The notes beneath the pieces are model-generated. The model saw only the letters and a list, made by a program, of their open reading frames with translations. It was not told where the DNA came from and did not search any database. 64,000 bases of DNA, from positions 124,001 to 188,000 of the forward strand of contig JABLXD010000001.1 of the NCBI GenBank assembly GCA_013178285.1. The letters are read 5' to 3'. Origin of the DNA: Methanofastidiosum sp. Its GTDB lineage: Archaea > Methanobacteriota_B > Thermococci > Methanofastidiosales > Methanofastidiosaceae. A program made the position numbers and the translations under genes. Shown here in pieces: positions 16,997 to 24,904 of the stretch. Each line of letters starts with the position of its first letter. Position 1 is the first letter of the stretch.

Positions 16997-19627
16997 ATGT
17001 CAGATGTCGTACTACCTTTTTCTGATGTGAAAGAAAATTGTTTTAAATCAGTTGGAAACAAAGCCTTGAACTTAGCATTGTTAAAATCAGAAGGATTTCA
17101 AGTACCTTATGGTTTTGTTGTTACTACGGAGGCTTATGAGAAATTCATTGATGATAATAAGTTTGAAGAAAAAATATCTGAACTTCTGAAAACTACAAAG
17201 TTTGACTATAAAAAAAGCATTGTTGCAACTTCAAAAAACATCCAGGGGCTTATTTTATCTGGAGAAATTGATGATTCTATTTCAAAGGAAATAGAAAAAA
17301 TACTATCAAAAAATAAAAAAATAGAGCTTTGGGCTGTACGTTCATCTGCACTTGCAGAAGACCTTGCAGAGGCCTCTTTTGCAGGACAACAGGATTCATT
17401 TCTTAATATAAAATCAAAAGAAGTTATAGAGAATATCAAACTTTGCTGGGCATCTTACTGGAATGAGCGAGCCATTAGTTACAGACACAACGCAAATATT
17501 CCCCATCTTGAAGGAGGAATAGCAGTAGTCGTTCAGAGTATGGTAAATGCAAAAGCAGCTGGAGTCATGTTCACTGCGGATCCAATAACTGGAGATAAGG
17601 AAAGGATAGTGATTGAGTCAAGCTGGGGTCTCGGAGAGGCCATAGTTTCTGGAATAGTAAGTCCAGATATGTTTACTTTAGAAAAGAAATCTAAAGAGAT
17701 AATTGAACGAAAGATAAGTAACAAGACAAAAGGCATATATCTTTCTGACAAGGGAAGTGTTTCTTCAGAAATCGACACCTCGAAAAAAATACTTCCTTCA
17801 CTAAATGACGAAGAGATAATATATCTAGCAAATCTAGGAGAAAAAATTGAATCATATTTTAAATCTCCTCAAGACATAGAATGGGCAGTTTCGGAAGAGG
17901 GAATATTTATCCTCCAGTCTAGAGGGATTACAACTATCGAAAAGGATCAGACACTTTGGACAAGAGGATATTCTGATGAGTACTGGGCCGATGTAACATC
18001 ACCCCTATTTTTCTCTCTACTTGGGGAAAATCTATCAAAATATGTCTTCAAAGAAGGCGCCAAAATAATGGGCTATAAGGAGCTTAGAGATAAAGACCTC
18101 TTAAGATTACATAAAGGACATGTTTACTTTAATGCCCAAGCGCTTGAAGATGTTTTTACATATAATCCCAAAATTGGAAGGACAAAAGAGTTACTAAATT
18201 ACTTCCCAAAAAATGAGCAGGAGCGAATTGCAAACGCTGATGCAAAGCTATTCAAGAGAATCCTCGCAGAGGTTAGAGTTGCAATTTTAGACCCTGATGG
18301 AAAAATATCTTCTACCGATGGTGCATATCTAAGGTGGGCAAACGACTATTTATCGTATATTAAAGAGTTTGACAAGATTGATTTAAGGAATTTAACTGAC
18401 GAAGAGCTGCACGATGAGTTTGTCAAATTAAGAGAGAAATTCCTAAAGCACAATAGGCTTATCCGGTATGGAATGGTTACGCATAGCATAGGTTCAAATC
18501 TGATTCTTAAGAGGTGGCTCACAGAGTGGTTGGGCGATAAATCTGGAGTTTTATATTCTAAATTGATAACAGGGCTTCCGGATAACAAGACCATTGTGAC
18601 AAATATTGCAATGGCAAAGCTTGCAAATGAGGCAAAGAAAAATAAGAAAGTAAGTCAATTAATTAAAAGATTGTCTTCATCAGAATTTTTAGAACAGCTT
18701 GATACAGATGAAGAATTAAAGGAATTTTCGTATAAGTTCAATGAATTTATGAGCGATTATGGTCACAGATCACACACCAGGGAGATATATTATCCAAGGT
18801 GGATAGATGACCCTTCACTTGTGACTGAAGTTTTGAAAAGCCTTATTGATTCAACTGAAGTTGATTTAGAAGAAGTCGAAAGGAGAAAAAGGGAAGAAAG
18901 ACTGAAAGCTGAAGTAGAGATTGTTGATGCTGTTTCAAAAACAAAAAATGGTTTTATTAAAAAGCCAATTTTCGCCAAAGTTTTAAACTACGCACAAAGA
19001 TACCTGATTTTCAGGGAAAATCAAAGATTCTACCTTGACCATGAATTAACAAGAGAAAGAAGGCTCTTTATGGAATACGGAAGAAGATTTTTAGAAAGAG
19101 GCATTATTGATTCAGAGATGGACATATTCTTCTTTTCCAAAGAAGAGATCTTTGACATCTCTAAAGGCGAACTAATAATTGACAAAGATACTATAACTAA
19201 GAGAAAGGAAGAGTTTGAAAAATATAAGAATGTTCTTCCACCAAAGTTTTTGAAAGGCAATGTCGAATTTGACGATACTGTAGAGGTCCAAGATAATCTA
19301 GTTAAAGTAACTGGGACCTCATCAAGCCCTGGAATAGCAACTGGGATTATAAGGGTCGTTGAGTCTATAAGGGAGTTGCCTGAAGTAAAGGATGAAGAGA
19401 TTCTAGTAACGTCTAATACTGATCCGGGGTGGACACCAGTATTTTCCAAGATAGGCGGTCTTATCACTGAAACAGGCGGAATATTGTCTCACGGAGCAGT
19501 TGTATCAAGAGAATATGGAATCCCTGCAGTAACAGCTGTAAGCAACGCAACTAAGATATTTAAGAATGGTCAAAAAGTGAAGATTGACGGTAATGAAGGC
19601 GTAATCTACTTGATGGAGGAATCCTAA
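16997..19627 (+). CDS. PEP-utilising dikinase of rifampin-phosphotransferase-like architecture
   Basis: 876 residues. N-terminal ATP-grasp domain (GNKALNLALLK near the start; AVRSSALAEDLAEASFAGQQDS; MFTADPITGDKERIVIESSWGLGE; DIEWAVSEEGIFILQSR near 315). A long helical substrate domain follows (about 330-770). The phosphohistidine swivel domain is at the C terminus (TSNTDPGWTPVFSKIGGLITETGG, GGILSHGAVVSREYGIPAV; His near 832). PEP synthase has the swivel domain in the middle and a TIM barrel at the end, so this is the rifampin-phosphotransferase-type order, which phosphorylates a small molecule with ATP-derived phosphate. The real substrate is unknown. Start at 16997 chosen from the TATA position and GAAGG; an in-frame ATG at 16973 is possible. 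It overlaps the next gene by one base. Confidence 0.8.
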   Translation: MSDVVLPFSDVKENCFKSVGNKALNLALLKSEGFQVPYGFVVTTEAYEKFIDDNKFEEKISELLKTTKFDYKKSIVATSKNIQGLILSGEIDDSISKEIEKILSKNKKIELWAVRSSALAEDLAEASFAGQQDSFLNIKSKEVIENIKLCWASYWNERAISYRHNANIPHLEGGIAVVVQSMVNAKAAGVMFTADPITGDKERIVIESSWGLGEAIVSGIVSPDMFTLEKKSKEIIERKISNKTKGIYLSDKGSVSSEIDTSKKILPSLNDEEIIYLANLGEKIESYFKSPQDIEWAVSEEGIFILQSRGITTIEKDQTLWTRGYSDEYWADVTSPLFFSLLGENLSKYVFKEGAKIMGYKELRDKDLLRLHKGHVYFNAQALEDVFTYNPKIGRTKELLNYFPKNEQERIANADAKLFKRILAEVRVAILDPDGKISSTDGAYLRWANDYLSYIKEFDKIDLRNLTDEELHDEFVKLREKFLKHNRLIRYGMVTHSIGSNLILKRWLTEWLGDKSGVLYSKLITGLPDNKTIVTNIAMAKLANEAKKNKKVSQLIKRLSSSEFLEQLDTDEELKEFSYKFNEFMSDYGHRSHTREIYYPRWIDDPSLVTEVLKSLIDSTEVDLEEVERRKREERLKAEVEIVDAVSKTKNGFIKKPIFAKVLNYAQRYLIFRENQRFYLDHELTRERRLFMEYGRRFLERGIIDSEMDIFFFSKEEIFDISKGELIIDKDTITKRKEEFEKYKNVLPPKFLKGNVEFDDTVEVQDNLVKVTGTSSSPGIATGIIRVVESIRELPEVKDEEILVTSNTDPGWTPVFSKIGGLITETGGILSHGAVVSREYGIPAVTAVSNATKIFKNGQKVKIDGNEGVIYLMEES

Positions 19628-20532
19628 TGGATACTGATGTAATACACGAAAAAAAAGATCACGTTGAATGGAATGAGAGCTTTTACTTTAGTTTCTATGA
19701 TAAAACAAATGACATATGTGCATTTATGAGAATTGGTCTTAAACCAAATAAGCCATTAAAGAATATGTTCTGCTTTTTTATGCTCCCCGACGGATCATAT
19801 ATAGGGCTCAAAGATGATGACAAATATGATAGTGATGTCCTATCTGCTAAGAATTTGACTTTTAATAAAATTCAGCCTGAAAAGAAATGGAATCTTAGAT
19901 TTGACGGAAAGCTATTAGACTTCTCTAGCAAAAAACCAGTTGATGTTTCTTTTAACTTTGATTTTGAGTCTTTGAACAATATCTTTGATTATAGGGATTG
20001 TGTAAGTGGATTTAAAGAAAAAATATCTCAATCAGTTGCATCTGAGCACCTAGAACAGTTTGGTAAAGCAACTGGGGACCTAAAGATAGACGAGAAAAAA
20101 TACAGGATTTTCGGACTTGGAGAAAGGGATCACTCATGGGGCATTAGAGATTGGAATGCTCCAAAGATGTGGATATGGTTAACATGCCAGTTCTCTGAAG
20201 ATACCGCACTGAATGTAACAAAGCTAGTAGTTTCTGAAGGAGAAGTTGATGCAGGTTTTGTCCATATTGAAGAGGAAAATCTACCCATAATGAAAGCTAC
20301 AATAAATACAAATTACAATCAAGATGGAAGCCCTAATTCATTTAAGATGGAACTAACAGACAAAAAAGGAGATCTGCACAAAGTCAATGCAAAGATAATA
20401 AAGAATGTAAAGCTTCCATTTACAAGCGGAGATGGAAAGAAGCAATCAATTATGCATGAAACTTTAACTGAATACGAGATGAATGGAAAGACAGGTTACG
20501 GTATAGCAGAGTATCTGATAAGAGACTTTTGA
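19627..20532 (+). CDS. CrtC-like lipocalin-fold protein (DUF7064/7065-like)
   Basis: 301 residues with no signal peptide or membrane helix. The clearest motif is GLGERDHSWGIRDW (about residue 175), which resembles the DHSWG(I/V)RDW motif of hydroxyneurosporene-hydratase (CrtC)-like, lipocalin-fold proteins. Some relatives are hydratases or cyclases of hydrophobic compounds; many act on unknown substrates. The start ATG overlaps the upstream TAA (TAATGG) with GGAGGA nine bases upstream, so translation is coupled to the PEP-utilising enzyme. Together they suggest a pathway on one small, probably hydrophobic molecule; the substrate is not predictable. Confidence 0.65.
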   Translation: MDTDVIHEKKDHVEWNESFYFSFYDKTNDICAFMRIGLKPNKPLKNMFCFFMLPDGSYIGLKDDDKYDSDVLSAKNLTFNKIQPEKKWNLRFDGKLLDFSSKKPVDVSFNFDFESLNNIFDYRDCVSGFKEKISQSVASEHLEQFGKATGDLKIDEKKYRIFGLGERDHSWGIRDWNAPKMWIWLTCQFSEDTALNVTKLVVSEGEVDAGFVHIEEENLPIMKATINTNYNQDGSPNSFKMELTDKKGDLHKVNAKIIKNVKLPFTSGDGKKQSIMHETLTEYEMNGKTGYGIAEYLIRDF

Positions 20533-20607
20533 TATGAAAATATATCTACTAAGTTAGAAAATATACTTTAAAAATATTTTTCTTAATTCTAAATAATCAA
20601 TAACAGT

Positions 20608-20622
20608 AAAATTTAAGTATAA
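20608..20622 (+). promoter_or_regulatory. Candidate promoter of the putative structured RNA
   Basis: AAATTTAAGTATAAATC has a TATA-like core about 25 bases before ACCACAGG, where the putative RNA helix starts. AT-rich flanks make a chance match possible. Confidence 0.4.
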
Positions 20623-20641
20623 ATCAATTCTATTAACATTA

Positions 20642-20938
20642 CCACAGGTCGAAACTTCGCTTAACTCAACTGTTAAGGTATGTTTCTTGTTTCAGATGCT
20701 GAAGATACATAGGTAGAAAGGGCTTGTCTCTTGTTACTTTTGTGTTTGTGAGTATCTGGATTAAAGAAACTGTCTGAGTATGGTCGAAATACTTAATCAA
20801 ACGTAAGTTTGGAGGCCTTTAGAAGAAGCATTTTATGTTTCTTTTGAAACCTTGTAGAGACCGTTTCGAGACGTCGAGACATTCAGAGATACTTTGTACG
20901 GAAGGATAAGCGAGGCGACAAACTGTTTTTCTTTTTTT
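20642..20938 (+). ncRNA. Putative structured non-coding RNA of about 290 nt
   Basis: The 407-base gap between the CrtC-like gene and marC has no plausible ORF, and is less AT-rich than other gaps. The ends pair: ACAG at 20643-20646 with CTGU near 20922-20925, GUCG with CGAC next to it, and UUCGCUUA (20655-20662) with UAAGCGAG (20906-20913). Internal hairpins include UUUCAG-AUG-CUGAAG (20690-20704), CAAAC-GUAA-GUUUG with a GNRA loop (20798-20811) and AGAAGCA-UUUUA-UGUUUCU (20826-20844). A T-rich tract (about 20925-20938) follows, as in archaeal terminators. I looked for signature sequences of SRP RNA (GGAAG...GAGCA) and RNase P RNA (GAGGAAAGUC) and did not find them, so the class is unknown. 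Confidence 0.5.
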
Positions 20939-20939
20939 A

Positions 20940-21572
20940 TTAAAGCATGGAAATAAAGATATTTTTGATTCCAGTTGCAAGGAAGTTTATGGCTATTGCA
21001 CCGAGTAGTAATCCCATTATACGGGTAAATACTAGAGTAACAGTGACGCCCAAAATCTTACTAAGCGGGCTAGAAAATCTAAACATCAAAAATGTGATTG
21101 CAAAAGTTACCAATATTGCTAGGATTGCGACTAGTTTAAGTTCAACTGTTGGAACGGATCTTATTACTACAATAACTGTTGTGATGGTTCCAGGCCCAGT
21201 AAGTAGAGGCATTGCAACTGGGAAAACTGAGATATCTTCCCTATCTTTTGCATCCTTTCTTTCTTCTTCAGTGAAGCTTTCTCTTGAAGTTTTTGCATAG
21301 ACCATGTCAAGCGCCACTTTAAAAAGAATAATTCCTCCTGCAACTCTCAAACTATCGACTGTGATGCCAAAGAACTGTAATATTAATTCACCACTTATAG
21401 CAAATATAACTGCAAGTAAACATCCTATTAGAACTGACCTTGCCCCCAATCGTATTCTTTCTTTGTGGTCTTTCTCAGATGTCAAAGACATAAATGTAAA
21501 CATGGCCCCAACTGGATTTACAATGACAAATATAGAGGTCAATGCATACATAAAAAAGGCAAGAGCGACCAT
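20940..21572 (-). CDS. MarC-family integral membrane protein
   Basis: 210 residues with six hydrophobic helices. Motifs typical of the family: FVIVNPVGAMFTFMSLT in the first helix, AGGIILFKVALDM, and FPVAMPLLTGPGTITTVIV. The family has an unknown transport-like role (the name comes from a disproved antibiotic-resistance link). TTTATAAAA about 30 bases upstream of the ATG suggests a leaderless transcript. Its stop comes right after the terminator of the convergent putative RNA. Confidence 0.9.
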   Translation of the reverse strand: MVALAFFMYALTSIFVIVNPVGAMFTFMSLTSEKDHKERIRLGARSVLIGCLLAVIFAISGELILQFFGITVDSLRVAGGIILFKVALDMVYAKTSRESFTEEERKDAKDREDISVFPVAMPLLTGPGTITTVIVVIRSVPTVELKLVAILAILVTFAITFLMFRFSSPLSKILGVTVTLVFTRIMGLLLGAIAINFLATGIKNIFISML

Positions 21573-21638
21573 GAAATTAAGAGATAGAAGTATTTTATAA
21601 ATATTCTGTTTTTAAAATTAAATAAAATAAAAAATAAA

Positions 21639-23621
21639 TTAAATTATTCCTGATCCGAATAGCACTGCAAAGATGATTGCAAGTGTATTCATTACTTTGA
21701 TCAGTGGGTTTATTGCAGGTCCTGCTGTGTCCTTTGATGGGTCACCTACAGTGTCACCTACAACTGCTGCAGCGTGTGCTGGGCTTCCCTTTCCGCCAAG
21801 ATTTCCATCTTCAATATACTTCTTAGCGTTGTCCCATGCACCCCCACCAGTTGCAAGCATCAAAGCCAATAGGAATCCAGACAATATGCTTCCTATTAAC
21901 ATTCCACCCAATGCAATCTTTCCAAGCAAGAATCCGACTAGTAATGGTGAAAGAACAGCTATTATTCCTGGAAGCACCAGTTCCTTTAAAGATGCACGTG
22001 TGACAATATCGACACACCTTGCATAATCAGGCTCAGTCTTTCCTTCCATGATACCTTTGATTTCCCTAAACTGTCTTCTGACTTCTTCAACTATTGAAAA
22101 TGCTGCTTTCCCTACTGCCTTCATGCAAAGAGATGAGAATAGGAAAGGTATCAATGCACCAAGGAATAATCCCACGATGACTTTTTCATCAGATAGGCTG
22201 AATATGATCTCTTGGCCTACTGAGAATCTTGCAATTTCATCGACATATGCAGCAAATAAGGTGAGTGATGCCAAAGCTGCGGATCCTATAGCAAATGCCT
22301 TAGTGACTGCTTTTGTTGTGTTACCAACTGAGTCTAGGGCGTCTGTTGTCTTTCTGATTTCATCTGGGAGGTGTGCCATCTCGGCAATTCCACCGGCGTT
22401 GTCTGTAATTGGGCCGTAGCTGTCAAGAGCAACTACTATCGCTGTCAAGGATATCATTGACATGGCCGCTATTGCTATTCCGTAAAGACCGGCTAAAGAG
22501 TGTGAAATTAATATTCCTGCACATATTACTAATACTGGCATGAATGTTGATTCCATTCCGACTGCAAGCCCTGTGATAATATTTACTGCTGCACCGGATT
22601 GGGATGAGTATGCAATGCTTTTAACAGGCCTGTATGGCTTTGCTGTGTAGTACTCCGTAATAAAGAACATCAAAAGTGCAATTACTATTCCAACAACCGT
22701 AGTTAAAAATAATGCGATGTCAAGCTTAAGGTATGTTACTGTAACAAAATAGAATCCGACTAAAGAGATTACTGCTGAAGCGATAACACCTTTGTAAAGG
22801 GTCTTCATGATGTTTCCCTCTCCCCTTACGAAAAATGATCCAAGAATAGAACCTATTATACCTATTGCACCAAGAATCAATGGATAGACTGTATAGATAT
22901 CTTTCCCAAGAGCAACTCCTAATAGCATTGCTCCTATAGCTGTGACTGCATATGTTTCGAATAAATCTGCTCCCATACCTGCGCAATCACCGACGTTGTC
23001 ACCGACGTTGTCTGCTATTACAGCAGGGTTTCTTGGGTCGTCCTCAGGTATGCCCTGCTCAACTTTTCCGATTAAGTCAGCGCCTACATCTGCAGCCTTA
23101 GTGTATATTCCACCACCAATTCTTGCAAATAAGGATATCAAGCAACCTCCAAATCCAAATCCAATTATTAGGGCAGGATCCCTATAGAAATAGTAGAATG
23201 CACTAACACCCAATAGTGCTAGACCTGCAACCGTCATTCCAGTTACAGCGCCCCCTTGGAATGAGAGTCTCAATGCCTTTGAAACTCCATCTTTAGCTAT
23301 TGCGGCAACTCTGACATTAGCTCTTGTTGATATGCTCATGCCGATAAATCCAGCTAGAGCACTGAAAACTGCACCAACAACAAATGTAAGGGTAGTTTCT
23401 ATATTAATGAATATACCAAAAACAACTGCTAAGATTGCTGCAATAACTGCTATAGTTGTATATTCTCTTCTCAGAAATGCCATGGCCCCTTTGTAAACGG
23501 CATTTGAAATTTTAAGCATGTTCTTATCTGTGACTTTGTATGACAGAACAACTTTTGCCAATAAAAGACCATAGATAATACCAACTATTCCCATTAGAAT
23601 AGCTATTAAAGTAAAGTCCAT
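21639..23621 (-). CDS. hppA: Membrane-bound proton-translocating pyrophosphatase (K+-independent type)
   Basis: 660 residues, about 16 hydrophobic helices. It hydrolyses pyrophosphate to pump ions. Substrate-site motifs: [39 protein letters not shown], and [18 protein letters not shown]. In the [18 protein letters not shown] motif the residue after GNTT is Lys, where K+-dependent enzymes have Ala, so this should be a K+-independent, H+-pumping form. The start has an AAGGAGG ribosome site eight bases upstream. Length is slightly short of plant enzymes but normal for archaea. Confidence 0.95.
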   Translation of the reverse strand: MDFTLIAILMGIVGIIYGLLLAKVVLSYKVTDKNMLKISNAVYKGAMAFLRREYTTIAVIAAILAVVFGIFINIETTLTFVVGAVFSALAGFIGMSISTRANVRVAAIAKDGVSKALRLSFQGGAVTGMTVAGLALLGVSAFYYFYRDPALIIGFGFGGCLISLFARIGGGIYTKAADVGADLIGKVEQGIPEDDPRNPAVIADNVGDNVGDCAGMGADLFETYAVTAIGAMLLGVALGKDIYTVYPLILGAIGIIGSILGSFFVRGEGNIMKTLYKGVIASAVISLVGFYFVTVTYLKLDIALFLTTVVGIVIALLMFFITEYYTAKPYRPVKSIAYSSQSGAAVNIITGLAVGMESTFMPVLVICAGILISHSLAGLYGIAIAAMSMISLTAIVVALDSYGPITDNAGGIAEMAHLPDEIRKTTDALDSVGNTTKAVTKAFAIGSAALASLTLFAAYVDEIARFSVGQEIIFSLSDEKVIVGLFLGALIPFLFSSLCMKAVGKAAFSIVEEVRRQFREIKGIMEGKTEPDYARCVDIVTRASLKELVLPGIIAVLSPLLVGFLLGKIALGGMLIGSILSGFLLALMLATGGGAWDNAKKYIEDGNLGGKGSPAHAAAVVGDTVGDPSKDTAGPAINPLIKVMNTLAIIFAVLFGSGII

Positions 23622-23715
23622 CTTTTTAACCTCCTTTTTTATCTGGTCAAAGGAGATTTATATTTAAGTATTGTGGTTAAATTAGAAGAAAAAAGAATTA
23701 GAAAAAGAGAAATTA

Positions 23716-24345
23716 TTACCTCATTTTAAGAAGTTCTTGGTATGTTGCATTAGCTTCGTCTTTTACTAGATAGTATTGGCCCAGATATTCGTCTCCTTTC
23801 TGAAATTCTCCTTTTGCATTTAAATCATGATTTTCAATGTCATCCTTTATTGTTGGATTAGAAAGATTTGCATCAGTTGCATAATAGTACATTACAGCAC
23901 CTACAGATTCAGTTGCGCTCTTATATCTCCCTATATTATTTGCAAGTAATTGTTGTGACGATCTTAAAGTAATTACAAGTTCATTTGCTTTAGATTTTGC
24001 TTCGTCACCCTTTATATCTTTCACAGTTTCAAAAAGTTCAGTTATTTGAGAGGAATAAGTAGTGTTTTTATTGGCAATTTCATCCAATAAAAGGACTTCA
24101 GATTGAAGCATTGAAAGAACGTATTTATGGTCGACATTTTGAGTTTCTCTATTCTTAGTAACGTAATCAATTCTTTTTGTCTGCTGATCCCAGTAAGAGT
24201 TATATATTGTGTCTATTTCTTTTTGGGTCGTTTCTATTTTACCGTATGACTCAAAAAATTTATCGGGTATTTGAGTCTGGCTAACACACATTGCTAGTGA
24301 GCAAACTAAAAGTAGTGCTCCAATTACTAAAAACTTTCTATTCAT
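23716..24345 (-). CDS. Exported helical lipoprotein-like protein
   Basis: 209 residues. The N terminus is a signal peptide (FLVIGALLLVCSLAMC) with a cysteine after LAM, similar to a lipobox, then an alpha-helical, charged region (about 25-205) with no recognised domain; the end reads YLVKDEANATYQELLKM. A GTG at 24354 is in frame, but the ATG at 24345 is preferred, with a GTGATAGG-like ribosome site just upstream. Function unknown. Confidence 0.6.
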   Translation of the reverse strand: MNRKFLVIGALLLVCSLAMCVSQTQIPDKFFESYGKIETTQKEIDTIYNSYWDQQTKRIDYVTKNRETQNVDHKYVLSMLQSEVLLLDEIANKNTTYSSQITELFETVKDIKGDEAKSKANELVITLRSSQQLLANNIGRYKSATESVGAVMYYYATDANLSNPTIKDDIENHDLNAKGEFQKGDEYLGQYYLVKDEANATYQELLKMR

Positions 24346-24462
24346 GCCTATCACTATTCTTAGAATCGGGGGGCTATTTTTAAAGTTTATGTCTAATATT
24401 TATAAGTCGAGTAAGAAAGCTTTAAAAATAAGAGTTGTGACCTATTTCAAAGGAGGAATTAC

Positions 24463-24858
24463 ATGGGTGACAAAAAACAAGTTGAGGTCAGGACTTTACG
24501 TGAAGGTGGATTCATTTTAATCGATGATGAGCCATGTAAAATTATTAAGATTCAAACTTCTTCTCCTGGAAAACATGGATCAGCCAAAGCTAGGATTGAA
24601 GCTTTTGGAGTTTATGATGATAAGAGAAGAACTGTTGTAAAACCGACTTCTGATAAGGTCTTTGTACCTATAATCGATAAGAAAAGCGGCCTAGTCAATG
24701 CTGTAATGAGTGAAAAGATCCAGCTTATGGACATGGAAAGTTATGAAACTTTCGAGATTCCATTACCTAGTGAATTTTCTGCTGAAGAGATTGAGGGTAA
24801 AGAAGTTGAATATCACGAGACAATGGGCCGAATAAAAATTGCAAGAATAAAGGGATAA
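24463..24858 (+). CDS. eif5A: Translation initiation factor aIF5A
   Basis: 131 residues. The hypusine loop reads [12 protein letters not shown], with K37 as the residue to be converted to hypusine; an OB-fold C-terminal domain ([13 protein letters not shown]) follows. The factor relieves ribosome stalling. The start has a strong AAAGGAGG ribosome site six bases upstream. The deoxyhypusine synthase gene is not in the window. Confidence 0.96.
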   Translation: MGDKKQVEVRTLREGGFILIDDEPCKIIKIQTSSPGKHGSAKARIEAFGVYDDKRRTVVKPTSDKVFVPIIDKKSGLVNAVMSEKIQLMDMESYETFEIPLPSEFSAEEIEGKEVEYHETMGRIKIARIKG

Positions 24859-24872
24859 TTTTTTTATAAAAT

Positions 24873-24899
24873 TTAAAAATTAAAAAAATAAATTTTTAA
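24873..24899. terminator. Bidirectional terminator between eif5A and S-layer gene 1
   Basis: A perfect 9-base inverted repeat (TTAAAAATT at 24873-24881, AATTTTTAA at 24891-24899; 9-base loop) between convergent genes, with T-rich tracts on both strands. It can end transcription from either side. Confidence 0.45.
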
Positions 24900-24904
24900 T
24901 TTAT

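Noticed and set aside
16997-19627. Classical PEP synthase (PpsA)
   Set aside because: The phosphohistidine domain is at the C-terminal end and no TIM barrel follows it, unlike PpsA.
20642-20938. SRP (7S) RNA or RNase P RNA
   Set aside because: Length and end-pairing fit, but the SRP domain IV signature (GGAAG...GAGCA) and the RNase P core (GAGGAAAGUC) are not seen. Only the loosely similar AGGTAGAAAGGGC was found, so I keep it as an unclassified RNA.
21673-22986. Several ORFs of 80-120 residues opposite the pyrophosphatase gene
   Set aside because: They are antisense shadows with Ser/Pro/Ile-rich low-complexity translations and no ribosome sites.
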